From: Bdellovibrio sp. UBA4095
GTDB lineage: Bacteria; Bdellovibrionota; Bdellovibrionia; Bdellovibrionales; Bdellovibrionaceae
Assembly (NCBI GenBank): GCA_002381805.1
Contig: DFXZ01000003.1
Location: forward strand, 124,001 to 188,000
DNA: 64,000 nt
Reading direction: 5' to 3'
The translations under genes were made by a program, and so were the position numbers. The notes under the pieces were generated by a model, which did no database searches, was not told the DNA's origin, and was given only the letters and a program-made list of their open reading frames with translations. Below are positions 51,669-61,900 of this stretch, piece after piece; position 1 is the stretch's first letter, and each line of letters starts with the position of its first letter.

Positions 51669-52334
51669 TTAATCTTCGTCCTCGTCATGCTCTTCATCTT
51701 TAAGCTCGTCGAGTTCTTTCGTATCTTGCTTCGACTTATTAGGATGAAGCTTTTGGTATTCTTTGATCTTAAGTGGATCTGGAGCAAGCATCAGGAACAT
51801 CTGCTTACCTTCCATGCGTGGATGACTTTCTACAAGAGCCAAATCATCAACGAATGCGATACACTTTTGCATGACTGCCAAGCCTAGCTCTTGGTGCGCA
51901 AGCTCTCGGCCCATGAAACGCAAGCTGACTTTTACCTTGTCGCCTTCTAAAAGGAAGCGACGGGCATGGTTCATCTTAGTTTCAAAATCATGCTGATCGG
52001 TGCGCGGACGCATCTGAACTTCTTTGATCGTCACGATCACTTGTTTTTTACGAGCGGCTACAGCCTTCTTTTTATTTTCATACTTCCACTTGCCGTAATC
52101 CATGATTTTGCAAGTTGGAGGAGTTGCTGTCGGAGCAATCTCCAGAAGATCGAGGCCTCTATCTTCAGCTATTCGTAACGCCTCAGGAACAGACATCACA
52201 CCCAACATAGTTCCTTCGTCATCGATGACACGAACTTGTTGCGCGCGAATCTCACGGTTAACTCTTAAAGAGTCTTTAGAGTCTTTTTTTCCACGATCAA
52301 AACGACCTCTAAAATTACCTTCGTACTTGCTAAT
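51669..52334 (-). CDS. infC: translation initiation factor IF-3 with ATT start
   Basis: 221 residues. The N-terminal domain has RVNREIRAQQVRVIDDEGTMLGV and the C-terminal RNA-binding domain has KEVQMRPRTDQHDFETKMNHARRFLLEGDKV. I place the start at ATT 52332-52334: GGAGG lies 5 bases upstream and no ATG is available, while E. coli infC also uses ATT, where it allows IF-3 to repress itself. Beyond the normal end there is a tail of about 30 residues, strongly acidic at its end (KDEEHDEDED). thrS lies 19 bases upstream. Confidence 0.95.
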   Translation of the reverse strand: MSKYEGNFRGRFDRGKKDSKDSLRVNREIRAQQVRVIDDEGTMLGVMSVPEALRIAEDRGLDLLEIAPTATPPTCKIMDYGKWKYENKKKAVAARKKQVIVTIKEVQMRPRTDQHDFETKMNHARRFLLEGDKVKVSLRFMGRELAHQELGLAVMQKCIAFVDDLALVESHPRMEGKQMFLMLAPDPLKIKEYQKLHPNKSKQDTKELDELKDEEHDEDED

Positions 52335-52344
52335 GGGAACCTCC
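52335..52344 (-). promoter_or_regulatory. Shine-Dalgarno deciding the infC ATT start
   Basis: GGAGG (52340-52344 on the minus strand) followed by 5 bases to ATT. The upstream in-frame TTG would give a longer N-terminus overlapping thrS and has no ribosome site. Confidence 0.8.
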
Positions 52345-52353
52345 AGGGTTTGG

Positions 52354-54315
52354 TTATGTAGCTGCAGCCTTCGCAAGAGAGGATTGCAGGTTTCTTTTCT
52401 TAATATCAGTTACAATTAATTCCATCACTTGATCGACGGACATCCCTTTGTGCTCTGAACCATCACGAAGACGCAAAGAGACCGTGCGGGATTCTGCCTC
52501 TTTATCCCCGACAATTATCATATAAGGGATTTTTTGCATCTGCGCTTCTCTGATCTTATAGTTCAGTTTTTCATTACGGCGGTCAAATTCCACCCGAACT
52601 TGCTGGCCTTTTAACGTGCTCATCAATTCGTCACAGAAGCCGTTCACGCGGTCCGTGACATTCAGGATGCTTACCTGAACAGGACACAGCCATGGCGGCA
52701 AGTGACCTGCAGTGTGCTCTATATACACACCAATAAAGCGCTCAAGAGAGCCTAAAATTGCTCGGTGAAGCATCACAGGACGGTGTTCTTTATTGTCTTC
52801 ACCGGTATACTTCAAATTGAAGGCCTCTGGTAGATTTGGATCCACCTGCAGCGTGCCCAACTGCCACGGGCGATTCAAGGCATCGACAAACATAATATCC
52901 AACTTTGGCCCGTAGAAAGCACCATCGCCAGGATTAATGGTGAATGGCAAACCAAGGGTGTTCAGAGCTTCTGACAAAGCATTTTCTGCCATGTCCCAGT
53001 ACTCTTCAGTACCCATACGGTTTTCGGGGCGAGTTGACAGATAGATTTTATAATTATTCATGCCCAACTTGTCGTAAACCTGATTCAGCAATTGCATGAA
53101 CTTTGCAATTTCGGCCTGCAACTGATCCATTCGACAGAAGATATGAGCGTCATCCTGACAGAACGTGCGAACACGAGTCAGACCGTGCATCGCACCCGAT
53201 TTTTCGTAGCGATGCAATCTTCCAAAATCAGCCATTTTTACTGGCATGTCTCGGTACGAGTACTTTTCTGAATTAAAGAGCAAACAGTGTGATGGACAGT
53301 TCATCGGCTTAGATGCAAAGTCACGTTCGTCCACCTTGGTAAAGAACATATTCTCTTTATAGTTTTGATAGTGACCTGATGTATGGAACAAGCTCACATC
53401 GAAAATCTGCGGAGTGATCACTTCCTGATAACCCGTCTGAAAATAAAGTTCTCTTAGGTAAGTCTGAAGCTCTGTATAAACAGTCGCGCCTTTTCCCGTG
53501 AAAAATGGCGAGCCTGGAGCCAGCTCGTTAAAATAGAACAAGCCCAACTCTTTGCCAAGCTTACGATGATCTCGTTTTTTAGCCTCTTCGATATTATGCA
53601 GGTATTGCTCAAGTTCTTTTTTATCGTTGAACGCAGTTGCATAGACACGCTGAAGTTGCGCATTCTTTTCGTCTCCGCGCCAGTAAGCACCGGCAACGGA
53701 AAGCAACTTGAAGGCCTTTACCTGTCCTGTCGACTGAATATGAGGTCCACGACAGAGGTCAAACCAGCCGTCTCCGTTACGGTAGATACCTACGACAGTC
53801 TCGCCTTTGCTGGCAAGATCTTCGATCAGTTCCACTTTGAAACGTTCGCCCATCTTTTTAAAAGTTTCGATGGCTTTAGCAATCGGCCAATTTTCTCTCT
53901 GAATAGGCAGATCTTGCGAAATGATTTCTGCCATCTTCTTTTCAATTTTTTCGAAATGCTCTTCGGTAAAAGCAAAGGGAGAGTCGAAATCATAATAAAA
54001 ACCGTTGTCGATAACAGGTCCAATTGTCACCTTCACTTCAGGCCAAATAGCCTGAACTGCATGGGCCATAATGTGGGCCCCAGAATGACGAATAACCTCG
54101 ACAGCTTCGGGAGATTTTGTGGTAACAAGAGCCACTTTGGTTTGATCTTTCAATACCGTGCGAAGATCAGAGACCTCGTTGGAATCATTAAGCTTTGCGC
54201 CCAGGGTTTCCTTCGCCAAGCGAGGACCGATTGATTGCGCTACTTCGAGCGCCGTTGGTTCGTGATCGAAAACCTTGGTAGAATTATCCGGCAATATAAT
54301 AGTAACTTGTGACAT
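52354..54315 (-). CDS. thrS: threonyl-tRNA synthetase
   Basis: 653 residues (E. coli 642). TGS domain about 1-60, editing domain with HIMAHAVQAIWPEVKVTIGP and the YYDFDSP strand, class II core with MNCPSHCLLF, and C-terminal anticodon-binding domain from about 540 (PWLCPVQVSIL). All zinc-site residues appear present (Cys in NCPSH, His in MLHRAILG-type segment). First gene of the thrS-infC unit; its 115-base leader was not assigned a known regulatory element. Confidence 0.97.
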   Translation of the reverse strand: MSQVTIILPDNSTKVFDHEPTALEVAQSIGPRLAKETLGAKLNDSNEVSDLRTVLKDQTKVALVTTKSPEAVEVIRHSGAHIMAHAVQAIWPEVKVTIGPVIDNGFYYDFDSPFAFTEEHFEKIEKKMAEIISQDLPIQRENWPIAKAIETFKKMGERFKVELIEDLASKGETVVGIYRNGDGWFDLCRGPHIQSTGQVKAFKLLSVAGAYWRGDEKNAQLQRVYATAFNDKKELEQYLHNIEEAKKRDHRKLGKELGLFYFNELAPGSPFFTGKGATVYTELQTYLRELYFQTGYQEVITPQIFDVSLFHTSGHYQNYKENMFFTKVDERDFASKPMNCPSHCLLFNSEKYSYRDMPVKMADFGRLHRYEKSGAMHGLTRVRTFCQDDAHIFCRMDQLQAEIAKFMQLLNQVYDKLGMNNYKIYLSTRPENRMGTEEYWDMAENALSEALNTLGLPFTINPGDGAFYGPKLDIMFVDALNRPWQLGTLQVDPNLPEAFNLKYTGEDNKEHRPVMLHRAILGSLERFIGVYIEHTAGHLPPWLCPVQVSILNVTDRVNGFCDELMSTLKGQQVRVEFDRRNEKLNYKIREAQMQKIPYMIIVGDKEAESRTVSLRLRDGSEHKGMSVDQVMELIVTDIKKRNLQSSLAKAAAT

Positions 54316-54430
54316 TATGATAGTGTGATCGCGTCGACGCGACCTTTCTGAATGAAAGATGATTGAACCAGTGATGAAAGAATAAGCATATTTTGCATCA
54401 CATTATTAGTAATCTGCCCTCGTCTGAGGG

Positions 54431-55171
54431 TCAAGCACTCACCGCAAGAAATTGCACACCTATAATCTCTGTCCCTCGGCCTGTCGACACAACCCAGCGA
54501 ACTTGTGACTCCACGGACACCCACTGTCCCTGGTCATTCTTGTACATCAGGCTTATATAGTCTCGGGATCGCAATGACCCCTGCTCCAAGGAAATGCGTG
54601 CCCCTCCTGCAGAAAAGTCATGCATATTGCCCTCCCGTAGCATCTGCACCCAAGCTCCTGTGGGTGAGGTCGCCGAGAGTGCCGACTTCTTGAGAATAAC
54701 CTTGGATTGAACGGACACTCGTTCTTGTCTTCGGGTGTGCACGATTTTCCCCTCTAAAGCTCGCTCTAATATCTGAGCTATATTCTTACGTTCACTTTCT
54801 CTGATCAGAATCACTTCAGGATGCTCCAACCCTACCTGATAGGCAGAGTTTTCAATAGTTTGCGCTATAAATATAAAGTTAATTTCTAGACCTGCACGCG
54901 ACCAGCTCAAAAAAGCCTCTAAGGTCTTCTTACTAAGAAAATCAGATCGCACAACCACTCGGGCCTGTTGGCGGAATACCTTCAACAATTGCTTGAGCTC
55001 CTCGCTCGATCGAGCTTGGTGCCACTGTATCGAATCGATATCTTGCAGATAGCCAGGCATATGCTGGCTCAAACTGAGATAAATCAGATCCTTCTTTGCT
55101 GACTTGTGCATACATTGAATCTTGCAAACCTGAAACCAAGTGAAACCTGCCTCATTTAGAGCCTGCACCAC
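54431..55171 (-). CDS. PilZ-domain protein
   Basis: 246 residues from a GTG at 55171. The C-terminal PilZ domain (about 145-243) has the c-di-GMP-binding RRQER and DFSAGGARI motifs, so binding looks intact. The N-terminal 140 residues form a separate alpha/beta domain of unknown type. The open frame continues upstream with protein-like sequence (about 25 codons to a stop near 55245) but has no ATG, GTG or TTG in that stretch, so the true start is uncertain. Follows the actF terminator, so it is probably separate from that operon. Confidence 0.78.
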   Translation of the reverse strand: MVQALNEAGFTWFQVCKIQCMHKSAKKDLIYLSLSQHMPGYLQDIDSIQWHQARSSEELKQLLKVFRQQARVVVRSDFLSKKTLEAFLSWSRAGLEINFIFIAQTIENSAYQVGLEHPEVILIRESERKNIAQILERALEGKIVHTRRQERVSVQSKVILKKSALSATSPTGAWVQMLREGNMHDFSAGGARISLEQGSLRSRDYISLMYKNDQGQWVSVESQVRWVVSTGRGTEIIGVQFLAVSA

Positions 55172-55254
55172 CCGATCGACTAGAGACTCTACAGCCGTAT
55201 AGAAATCATTGAAAAAACTTAAACTTTTGAAGGTTTCGTCGGCTTTTCAAAAGC

Positions 55255-55283
55255 AAAAACCCCTGACCTTTTGGATCAGGGGT
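55255..55283 (-). terminator. rho-independent terminator after actF
   Basis: ACCCCTGA and TCAGGGGT (plus strand) enclose a 9-base loop; on the minus strand the stem is followed by five T residues. It closes the act operon about 29 bases past the actF stop. Confidence 0.88.
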
Positions 55284-55311
55284 TCGAATATCAGTTGCTA
55301 CGAGTCGATTT

Positions 55312-56514
55312 CTAGTAGCTCACGTGATGAGAGATTGCCTCATGCATACGAGGATCTTTCAACGGAACTAAACTGTGTTTTGTCCAGAAAGACAAAATTG
55401 TTAGCAAGAAGATTCCGGCGAAACCAGCGAAGATTCCAATTTCCCAGAAACCGAAAGTCACATGGCCATCAAAGAAATTTGGGTAAACCATCCAGTAAAT
55501 GTCCACGTATTGCATGATCAAAACTAGAGTCGAAATCACTAACACATGGGTGTCATTGCGTTTTGCTCCGCGAGGAAGCAATGCTAAGAATGGTACGATA
55601 AAGCGGAAGATCATCAAAAGAACTGAAATACCCATCCAGCCGCCTTGCGCTCTCATGATGTAGTATTCAGTTTCCTCTGGGATATTTGCGTACCAAATCA
55701 ACATAAACTGAGAGAACGCAATGTAAGCCCAGAAAATTGTGAAGCCTTTAAGATACTTCACGACGTCATGTTGATGGTCCTCAGTGATATAGCCCTTAAC
55801 GTAACCATGACGCTTCATTAATACGATCACGATTGCTAGGAAAGCCATTCCCGCTTGGAACAAACCAGAGAAAGTATAGATCCCAAAGATTGTCGAGTAC
55901 CAAGTTGGAAGCAAAGACATCAACAAGTCTACGCTGAAGAATGAGAACATTAACGAGAAGAACAACACGAACAAGACCGAAGGACCAATGTTCTTATGAG
56001 TCAACTGCGGATCCCCTGATACATCTTGCTTTAGTGAATTTCCGACGATGATGTAACGGAAGATCAAGCAGCCCAGCGCAAACACAAACAATCGAACAAC
56101 AAAGAAGCTTGTGTTTAGGTAAGCAGTTTTAGCTGCTACCAGTGGATGGCTTGCAATATATTCTGGATTTGCCCATGGGAAGAGGTGCTTGAAGCCCAAC
56201 AAAAGGATCAAGCCACCAATAAGGATGGCAGGAATGAAGGCCGTCGTCGCTTCCGCGTAACGACGGATTGACACAGACCAACCGGCCTTAGCGATATTAT
56301 TGATAGCCACCCAGAACAATCCACTTAAACCCATACAAGAGAAAAAGAAGAAAGCTACTAGGTAAGAAGTCCAAAGACGATCTTGATTTTTCATCAAACC
56401 GACGATGAAAGTCAGAAGTCCAATTCCAACCAAAGCATAGCTAATTGTCTTAAGCTTTGCCGGCGCTTGGAATTTTGCAACATGCAGATTCACGTGATGA
56501 TTATGTTCAGCCAT
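55312..56514 (-). CDS. actF: alternative complex III subunit ActF
   Basis: 400-residue multi-helix membrane subunit, homologous to ActC/NrfD-type proteins, forming one half of the quinol-oxidising membrane core of alternative complex III. About ten hydrophobic segments with a soluble N-terminal His-rich start (HNHHVNLHVAKF). GISVLLMIFRFIVPFLALLPRGAKRN is a family feature. Last gene of actA-F; no cytochrome oxidase gene follows before the terminator. Confidence 0.88.
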   Translation of the reverse strand: MAEHNHHVNLHVAKFQAPAKLKTISYALVGIGLLTFIVGLMKNQDRLWTSYLVAFFFFSCMGLSGLFWVAINNIAKAGWSVSIRRYAEATTAFIPAILIGGLILLLGFKHLFPWANPEYIASHPLVAAKTAYLNTSFFVVRLFVFALGCLIFRYIIVGNSLKQDVSGDPQLTHKNIGPSVLFVLFFSLMFSFFSVDLLMSLLPTWYSTIFGIYTFSGLFQAGMAFLAIVIVLMKRHGYVKGYITEDHQHDVVKYLKGFTIFWAYIAFSQFMLIWYANIPEETEYYIMRAQGGWMGISVLLMIFRFIVPFLALLPRGAKRNDTHVLVISTLVLIMQYVDIYWMVYPNFFDGHVTFGFWEIGIFAGFAGIFLLTILSFWTKHSLVPLKDPRMHEAISHHVSY

Positions 56515-56522
56515 ACTAAAAC

Positions 56523-57104
56523 CTACTTACCAGCTTGCTTCTCGAGGAAGCGAATATAGTTAACAACTTGCCAACGAACAGATTGAGGAACATGAGCCGC
56601 ATAAGGCCCCATCACACCCTGCCCCATCGTGATGACATGATAAAGACGACCATCTGTCCAACCTCTGATTTTATCAGATAGAAGAGTTGGCGGCTTTAAT
56701 GCCATCTTTTCAGAAACCGGCATCTTACCTTCGACGCCACCCTCACCTTTAAATCCATGGCAAACAGCGCACTGTGTATCATAGAAACGCTGTCCTACGA
56801 CCAAAATGTCTTTTTCCATTTGTCCAGCAAGGGGATTTTTTAGCTTACTGGAAGCTGCTTCGATGTCCGTGGCATAAGCGTACGGCTCGAATCCTTGCGG
56901 AACGGTGTTGTCTGGAGGTACACGCATACCCCTGTTATGAGGAGAACCAGCATCATACTCTTGCGCATCAATTGCTGGGGATTCCATCATGTCTTGGATA
57001 AGCTCTACATTAGGTTTGTTTCCGCGAGGACCACAGCTTGTCAAAGCCATCAATCCTAAAGCTCCCGCAGCAACGACCATTGATAAATTCACGATGCTTC
57101 TCAT
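56523..57104 (-). CDS. actE: alternative complex III cytochrome c subunit ActE
   Basis: 193-residue monoheme cytochrome c of alternative complex III. The lipobox LTSCG (Cys near 24) marks a lipid anchor. One heme site, CAVCH, lies near residue 113-117, with an axial Met candidate later (MGQGVMGPY). It passes electrons from the iron-sulfur/heme part towards the oxidase. One base separates its start from the actD stop. Confidence 0.9.
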   Translation of the reverse strand: MRSIVNLSMVVAAGALGLMALTSCGPRGNKPNVELIQDMMESPAIDAQEYDAGSPHNRGMRVPPDNTVPQGFEPYAYATDIEAASSKLKNPLAGQMEKDILVVGQRFYDTQCAVCHGFKGEGGVEGKMPVSEKMALKPPTLLSDKIRGWTDGRLYHVITMGQGVMGPYAAHVPQSVRWQVVNYIRFLEKQAGK

Positions 57105-57105
57105 C

Positions 57106-57627
57106 TTAGAACTCCGTTTTCTTCACTTCAGTTGCGCCAAGTTCCTTGAACATTTTTTCAATCCGAGACTCGTCGTAACCAGTGTCGTTAAAAGGGACAA
57201 AGATTGCGAACTTATGTGAAGTCAGGTCCGGATCGATCACAGGTGGGTCAATTCTTGGCATTTTGCATGCATAGAAAAGCGCAGCTACCGAGGAAAGAGC
57301 GGCAAACAAAATAGTTAATTCAAACATAATAGGAATGAAGGCTGGCAAACTGAAAAGCGGTTTACCACCCACATTAATTGGCCAATCCACAGCAGAGGTC
57401 CACCAAGTAAGCAGCAACCCCGCCCCTAAGCCGACAACACCAGCAATGAATGTTACGTAAGGAAGCCAAGATCTTTTAATTCCGCAAGCTTCTTCCATTC
57501 CATGTACTGGATAAGCAGAAATTGCTTCAAACTTTGTGAAGCCAGCTTCACGAGTTTTTCGGGCAGCCTTAAGGACCAAACTCTCTTGTTCCCAAATTCC
57601 AGCTATACCTTTAGTAGAGTTAGCCAT
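57106..57627 (-). CDS. actD: alternative complex III subunit ActD (DUF3341)
   Basis: 173 residues, DUF3341 family. Two membrane helices (about 57-80 and 95-117) with soluble N- and C-terminal regions; the FTKFEAISAYPVHGMEEACGIKRS lead-in is typical. A supporting subunit of alternative complex III. The start overlaps the actC stop by one base (TAATG), so translation is coupled. Confidence 0.9.
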   Translation of the reverse strand: MANSTKGIAGIWEQESLVLKAARKTREAGFTKFEAISAYPVHGMEEACGIKRSWLPYVTFIAGVVGLGAGLLLTWWTSAVDWPINVGGKPLFSLPAFIPIMFELTILFAALSSVAALFYACKMPRIDPPVIDPDLTSHKFAIFVPFNDTGYDESRIEKMFKELGATEVKKTEF

Positions 57628-58988
57628 TAGTGGTGCCCTCCTTTATCATCGTAACCAACATTTAATACGGGCTTCACTTCTGCGATAGAAACCGCAGGGA
57701 AAAGTCGCAAATACAATAAGAACAAGGTCAGGAACATACCGAAGGATCCAATCAGAACTCCGGAGTCGAACCACGTCCACTCATACATACCCCAGCTTGA
57801 AGGCAAGAAGTCTCTGTGCAGAGAGGTCACTGTGATTACGAAACGTTCGAACCACATACCAATATTCACGAAGATAGATACGACGAACATCACAGGGATC
57901 GAACGACGCATGCTCTTCAACCAGAAGATCTGAGGAATCAAAACGTTACAAGTAACCATTGTCCAATAAGACCAACCGTATGGACCAAACGCACGGTTTA
58001 CGAATACGAAACGCTCGTATTGATTGCCCGAATACCATGCGATGAAGAATTCAGATGCGTAGGCGTAACCAACCAATAGACCGGTTGTCATGATGATCTT
58101 ATTCATCACTTCCATATGATCCAAAGTGACGTAGTTTTTAAATTCTTTGAATCCGATACGAACCAAAGTCATCAAAGTCACAACCATCGCGAAACCAGAG
58201 AAAATCGCTCCGGCAACGAAATATGGAGGGAAGATCGTTGTATGCCATCCTGGAAGACTTGCTACTGCGAAGTCGAAGGAGACGATCGTATGAACTGACA
58301 AGACGAGTGGAGTCGAAAGACCTGCCAAGATGAGATAAAGCATCTCATAGTGACTCCAGTTTCGTGCTGTTCCACGCCATCCTAATGACAATGCTCCGTA
58401 TACCTTACGACGAAGTGTGTTTTTAGCGCGGTCTTTAATAGTTGCGAAGTCAGGAATCAGACCGATATACCAGAAAACCATAGAGACAGTTGCGTATGTA
58501 GAAACCGCGAACACGTCCCAAAGTAGCGGCGAACGGAAGTTCACCCACAATGGTCCCCGTTGATTTGGATACGGGAACAACCAGTAATCCAACCAAGGAC
58601 GACCTGTATGAAGCAAAGGAAAAAGACCAGCCGTCATAACAGCGAAAACGGTCATGGCTTCCGCCGTTCGAGCAACCGATGTTCTCCACTTCTGACGGAA
58701 CAAGAAAAGGACCGCAGAAATCAAGGTGCCGGCGTGACCGATACCAATCCAGAAGACGAAGGTAACGATCATCGTACCCCAGAAAACCGGGCTATTCATT
58801 CCGAGCAATCCGATTCCGATACCAACAACGCTGGCTAGAACCGCGATATAAAACAACAACAGAGTCTTCGCTCCAAGGAAGAGACCCACCCAACCTTTTG
58901 AGGGGAATCTTTCTACTGGAGCGCAGATGTCGTCCGTCACATCTTTCAAAGACTTATTTCCAAGGACTAATGGACTACGCTTAATCAT
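57627..58988 (-). CDS. actC: alternative complex III membrane subunit ActC (NrfD family)
   Basis: 453 residues, about ten membrane helices, NrfD/PsrC family. It forms a quinol site with the periplasmic ActB. Early acidic segment (KSLKDVTDDICAPVERFP) precedes the first helix; FWIGIGHAGTLISAVLFLFRQ and SVHTIVSFDFAVASLPGWH are family-typical with His positions that line the quinol site. Start overlaps the actB stop (ATGA). Confidence 0.92.
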   Translation of the reverse strand: MIKRSPLVLGNKSLKDVTDDICAPVERFPSKGWVGLFLGAKTLLLFYIAVLASVVGIGIGLLGMNSPVFWGTMIVTFVFWIGIGHAGTLISAVLFLFRQKWRTSVARTAEAMTVFAVMTAGLFPLLHTGRPWLDYWLFPYPNQRGPLWVNFRSPLLWDVFAVSTYATVSMVFWYIGLIPDFATIKDRAKNTLRRKVYGALSLGWRGTARNWSHYEMLYLILAGLSTPLVLSVHTIVSFDFAVASLPGWHTTIFPPYFVAGAIFSGFAMVVTLMTLVRIGFKEFKNYVTLDHMEVMNKIIMTTGLLVGYAYASEFFIAWYSGNQYERFVFVNRAFGPYGWSYWTMVTCNVLIPQIFWLKSMRRSIPVMFVVSIFVNIGMWFERFVITVTSLHRDFLPSSWGMYEWTWFDSGVLIGSFGMFLTLFLLYLRLFPAVSIAEVKPVLNVGYDDKGGHH

Positions 58989-61900
58989 GAGTGCTCACCT
59001 TGTTTTGCAGTACCGTGACCTTTATCTTGGCCACCAGTTGATTCTTTATCATTGTTACGTACTTTAGACAGATAACGGATGGACGGCTTAGCATGCCACT
59101 CTTCTAATAGAGCATATCCACGTTCTTCTGTTTTAAATATCTGGGCAACTTTACTATTCGGATCATTTAGATCTCCGAATATGATACCGCCAGCAGGGCA
59201 CGCCGTTTGACATGCTGTTTTGACGTCGCCATCTTTCATTGCGCGATTTTCGTTGCGAACTGTTGTTTTGGCTTCCTGAATTCTTTGAACACAGAAAGTA
59301 CATTTTTCCATCACACCACGAGTACGCACGCCAACTGATGGATTTAGTGCCATGTGCATTGGCTTTTCGATTAGTTTTGCAAAGTTGAACCAGTTGAAAC
59401 GGCGAACTTTGTATGGACAGTTGTTCGCGCAATAACGAGTTCCCACGCAACGGTTATAAACCATTTCGTTCAAACCTTCGTCGCTGTGAACTGTCGCCAA
59501 AACTGGGCAAACTGTTTCACAAGGAGCATTATCGCAATGCTGGCATAGCATTGGCTGGAAAACCGCTTCAGCATTTGCTGGATCACCCGTGTAGTAACGG
59601 TCGATACGAAGCCAATGCATTTCACGACCCATCAATGCGTACTTCTTACCCACAACCGGAATATTGTTTTCCGACTGACAAGCTACTACACATGAAGAAC
59701 AGCCAGTACAAGAATGAAGATCTACTGCCATACCCCATTTATGCCCACTGTATTCATGTCCAGACCAGATTGACCAAACATGCGCACGAGTGACGCCGTT
59801 TTGACCCTTGTTGTAGTCTTTCAAAGTCGACTCTACAACGATGTTACGGCCTTCCATACTGTGATGGCCTTGAGTACAAGCAAGCTCATACTTCTTTTTT
59901 AGTTTTGTAAAGCTAACGATCTGTCCAGAGAACTGAACTCCAGAATCAGAAACAGTAGCCAAGGCGAAAGCATTTTTACCAATGCCATTTCCGACTTTGC
60001 CCGCTTTTTCACGACCGAAACCCACTTGCAATGCGATGACATCGTCATGCAAACCTGGCTGGATGTGAACAGGCAATTCCATCTTTTTATCGCCCACTTT
60101 AAGTTCGATAACAGACGAAGCTCTGATTTGATGTTTTTCAGCTGTTGCCAACGAAACCATCGCATAGTTATCCCATACGATTTTTGTCACTGGATCTGGA
60201 AGTTCATGCAACCAAGCTACGTTCGCAAGCTTCCCATCACCCAACTGAGCTGTGGGATAAAGAACCAATTCGTAACCTTCTTGAGCAGGAGCCGGCTTAA
60301 TCGCTGTGAACGCACCTAAACGGAACGAACGAGAAGCCGAACCTTTGCTGGCGCTGCCCGCATAACCCTTTTGTAAAGTCTGCTGCCAGAACGACTCAAA
60401 GTCCTGACCTTTGCCAAATTTAGGATGAACTTCTGATCTCCAGAAAACTCGAAGGTAGTCATAGAAAGTTTCGTAGTCTCTTAATCGCGAAGGACCTTGC
60501 CCTGCCATGTATGCCCAGTTCATCAAAGATAACTGGAAAGAACGAGTGTCGTACATAGGACGAATCGCTGGTTGGCAAATTGCCACAACACCGTTCGATA
60601 GCTCCATGTCATTCCAAGACTCTAGTGCATGATTATCTGGAACGATAAAGTCTGCATGAGTTCCCGTTTCATCTACACGGTCTCCTGTGTAGATCACCAT
60701 TTTTACTTTTTTGATAGCGTCTTTGAAGCCCATCTCTTCTGGAAGAGAATATGCTGGATTCACACCGTGGATAATCAACGTCTGAATTTTCCCAGCCGCC
60801 ATAGATTGAATCAGCTGAGTCAGTTCTTTATAAGAACCATGCATTGGCAACGCGCCTTTTGCATCAATTGTCTTTCCGTCGTTATCAAGCACAGAGTTCA
60901 GGAAATTAACGGCCACCTGAAGCTCTTGGGCTGTTTTAGTCAGAGTCTGTAGGCCGCCAGCAACGACAAGCGACTGACCTCGGTTTTCCCAAAGGTCTAC
61001 TGCAACTTTAGAGAAAAGTGCAGGATCCATTGCAAACTGAGTCGCAACGTCCGCATACGGCGCCAAAACTTCTTTAATAGAAGCATTGCCCGCATATGAG
61101 GAGCGACCTTGCTTAACAATGATCTCGTGAAGCAAACCCATAACAACAGATAACTGCTGAGATGGCTTGATACGGAAACGAATGTCTGCGTTCGCTCCAG
61201 TCAATGAGTAATTGGAATCGAAAGAAACCATTCGATTCATGTTTTTGATATCTTTTCGACCTGCTACAAACTGATTTGTGAAAGCTGTCGGCGCAATCCA
61301 AGTTCCCAAGAAATCCGCATCAACTGATACGATCATTTTGGCCTTGTCGAAATGGAAAGTTGGAACAACGTCGTCACCGTAAGAGGCTTTTTGCCCCTCG
61401 CGAAGCTCTTCGTTCGCCAATGGTTCCCAGACATAGTGCTTTGCTTTAAAAGCTTGAGCGAAATCAGATACAAGGGCACGAGTTGCCAAAGAAGCGATCG
61501 AACCTGTCAAAAGAGCGACATCGCCCTTCTTCAACTGGTCGACAACTTTTTTGTCTAATTCTTCCCATTTGACATCGATGACTTGAGCATTCGTTTTCTT
61601 TTCATTGAAAAGGCTGCGCTTTGGACCTTGGAGTCTTTCAGGATCATAAAGAGCCATCAAAGACGCTTGAGAACGAATATTCAAACCACTTATGCTGAAT
61701 GGATTGTTTTCGATAGGCTCGATCTTGATAGGACGACCTTCGCGAGTCTTTACCAACATTCCGATGGGATCAGAACCATCGAAGTAAGCAGAAGAATAAT
61801 AGTTCGCTTGGCCCAAAGTTACTTCTTCTGGTTGCTTATTATATGGAACAATCTTCTGAACAGGACGACGGATACAACCCGCTGTCGCCATTGCCAAAGA

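Noticed and set aside
53566..54234. 222-residue antisense frame opposite thrS
   Set aside because: Shadow of a well-supported tRNA synthetase gene; no ribosome site and no recognisable domain.
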